Part shown: positions 63,989 through 64,000 of the stretch, in pieces | How the letters are laid out: each line of letters opens with the position of its first letter | How positions within the stretch are numbered: the first letter of the stretch is position 1 | Assembly: GCA_023511875.1 (NCBI GenBank) | Contig: JAIMAQ010000009.1 | Location: 49,514 to 113,513, forward strand | DNA length: 64,000 nt | Direction: 5' to 3' | From: Thermoflavifilum sp. | GTDB lineage: Bacteria; Bacteroidota; Bacteroidia; Chitinophagales; Chitinophagaceae | Translations under genes and position numbers: made by a program | The notes under the pieces: model-generated | What the model was told of the DNA's origin: nothing | Seen by the model: the letters and a program-made list of their open reading frames with translations, nothing else | The model's database searches: none

Positions 63989-64000
63989 CTGAAATGGGCT

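Overview
The window looks like a chromosomal segment of a Bacteroidota (Bacteroidetes) bacterium, most likely of the Chitinophagia type. The grounds are an Oar-like TonB-dependent receptor with a carboxypeptidase-regulatory domain, a DUF5683 gene directly after parA-parB, an SDR-type threonine dehydrogenase, a fused RibBA, few Shine-Dalgarno sequences, and several upstream boxes fitting the Bacteroidetes -33 TTTG / -7 TAnnTTTG promoter. I cannot name the species.

Layout. 1-10.5 kb: a very large outer-membrane protein, a coiled-coil membrane protein, a PolB-type exonuclease convergent with a membrane metallophosphoesterase, an FMN reductase, a UPF0173 hydrolase and the parA-parB-DUF5683 cluster. 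10.7-24.9 kb: housekeeping genes (dapB, threonine dehydrogenase, kdsA, dps, mutS, SpoU methyltransferase, UbiA prenyltransferase, ruvX, def, an ECF sigma/anti-sigma pair, tRNA-Ser(GGA), GH3 glucosidase, NIPSNAP). 24.9-33.3 kb: smc, ribBA and the Oar-like receptor. 33.4-35.6 kb: a frameshifted helical protein carrying a DxDD motif, convergent with a class I isoprenoid-synthase-like enzyme. 35.7-46.2 kb: pruA, osmC, aldo/keto reductase, rpsT, sucA-sucB-rsmB and a lipoprotein.

47.0-57.5 kb is the accessory part: a type III-A CRISPR-Cas operon (cas6-cas10/csm1-csm2-csm3-csm4-csm5-csm6), a leader with two hairpins, and an array of 34 repeats and 33 spacers. Cas10 keeps its HD and GGDD motifs and Csm6 keeps its HEPN RxxxxH motif, so the cyclic-oligoadenylate signalling route looks intact. 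No cas1 or cas2 is present. 57.5-58.1 kb is a patch of dispersed intergenic repeats. 58.1-63.5 kb holds mnmA, a GH15 glucoamylase/trehalase-type enzyme and a convergent trehalose-6-phosphate synthase/phosphatase fusion. The window ends in a 63-bp direct repeat carrying a perfect hairpin.

The most informative observations are: two spacers (10 and 15) that are one-base-offset, synonymous variants of the same coding stretch, both antisense to a reading WVKLVIRDY; a spacer that reads as the T-arm end of a tRNA gene; an array geometry (36-bp repeats, 29-30-bp spacers) that is unusually short and uniform for type III-A; and the DxDD protein / class I isoprenoid-synthase pair with a one-base homopolymer frameshift. 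I did not find a system that I can call wholly new.
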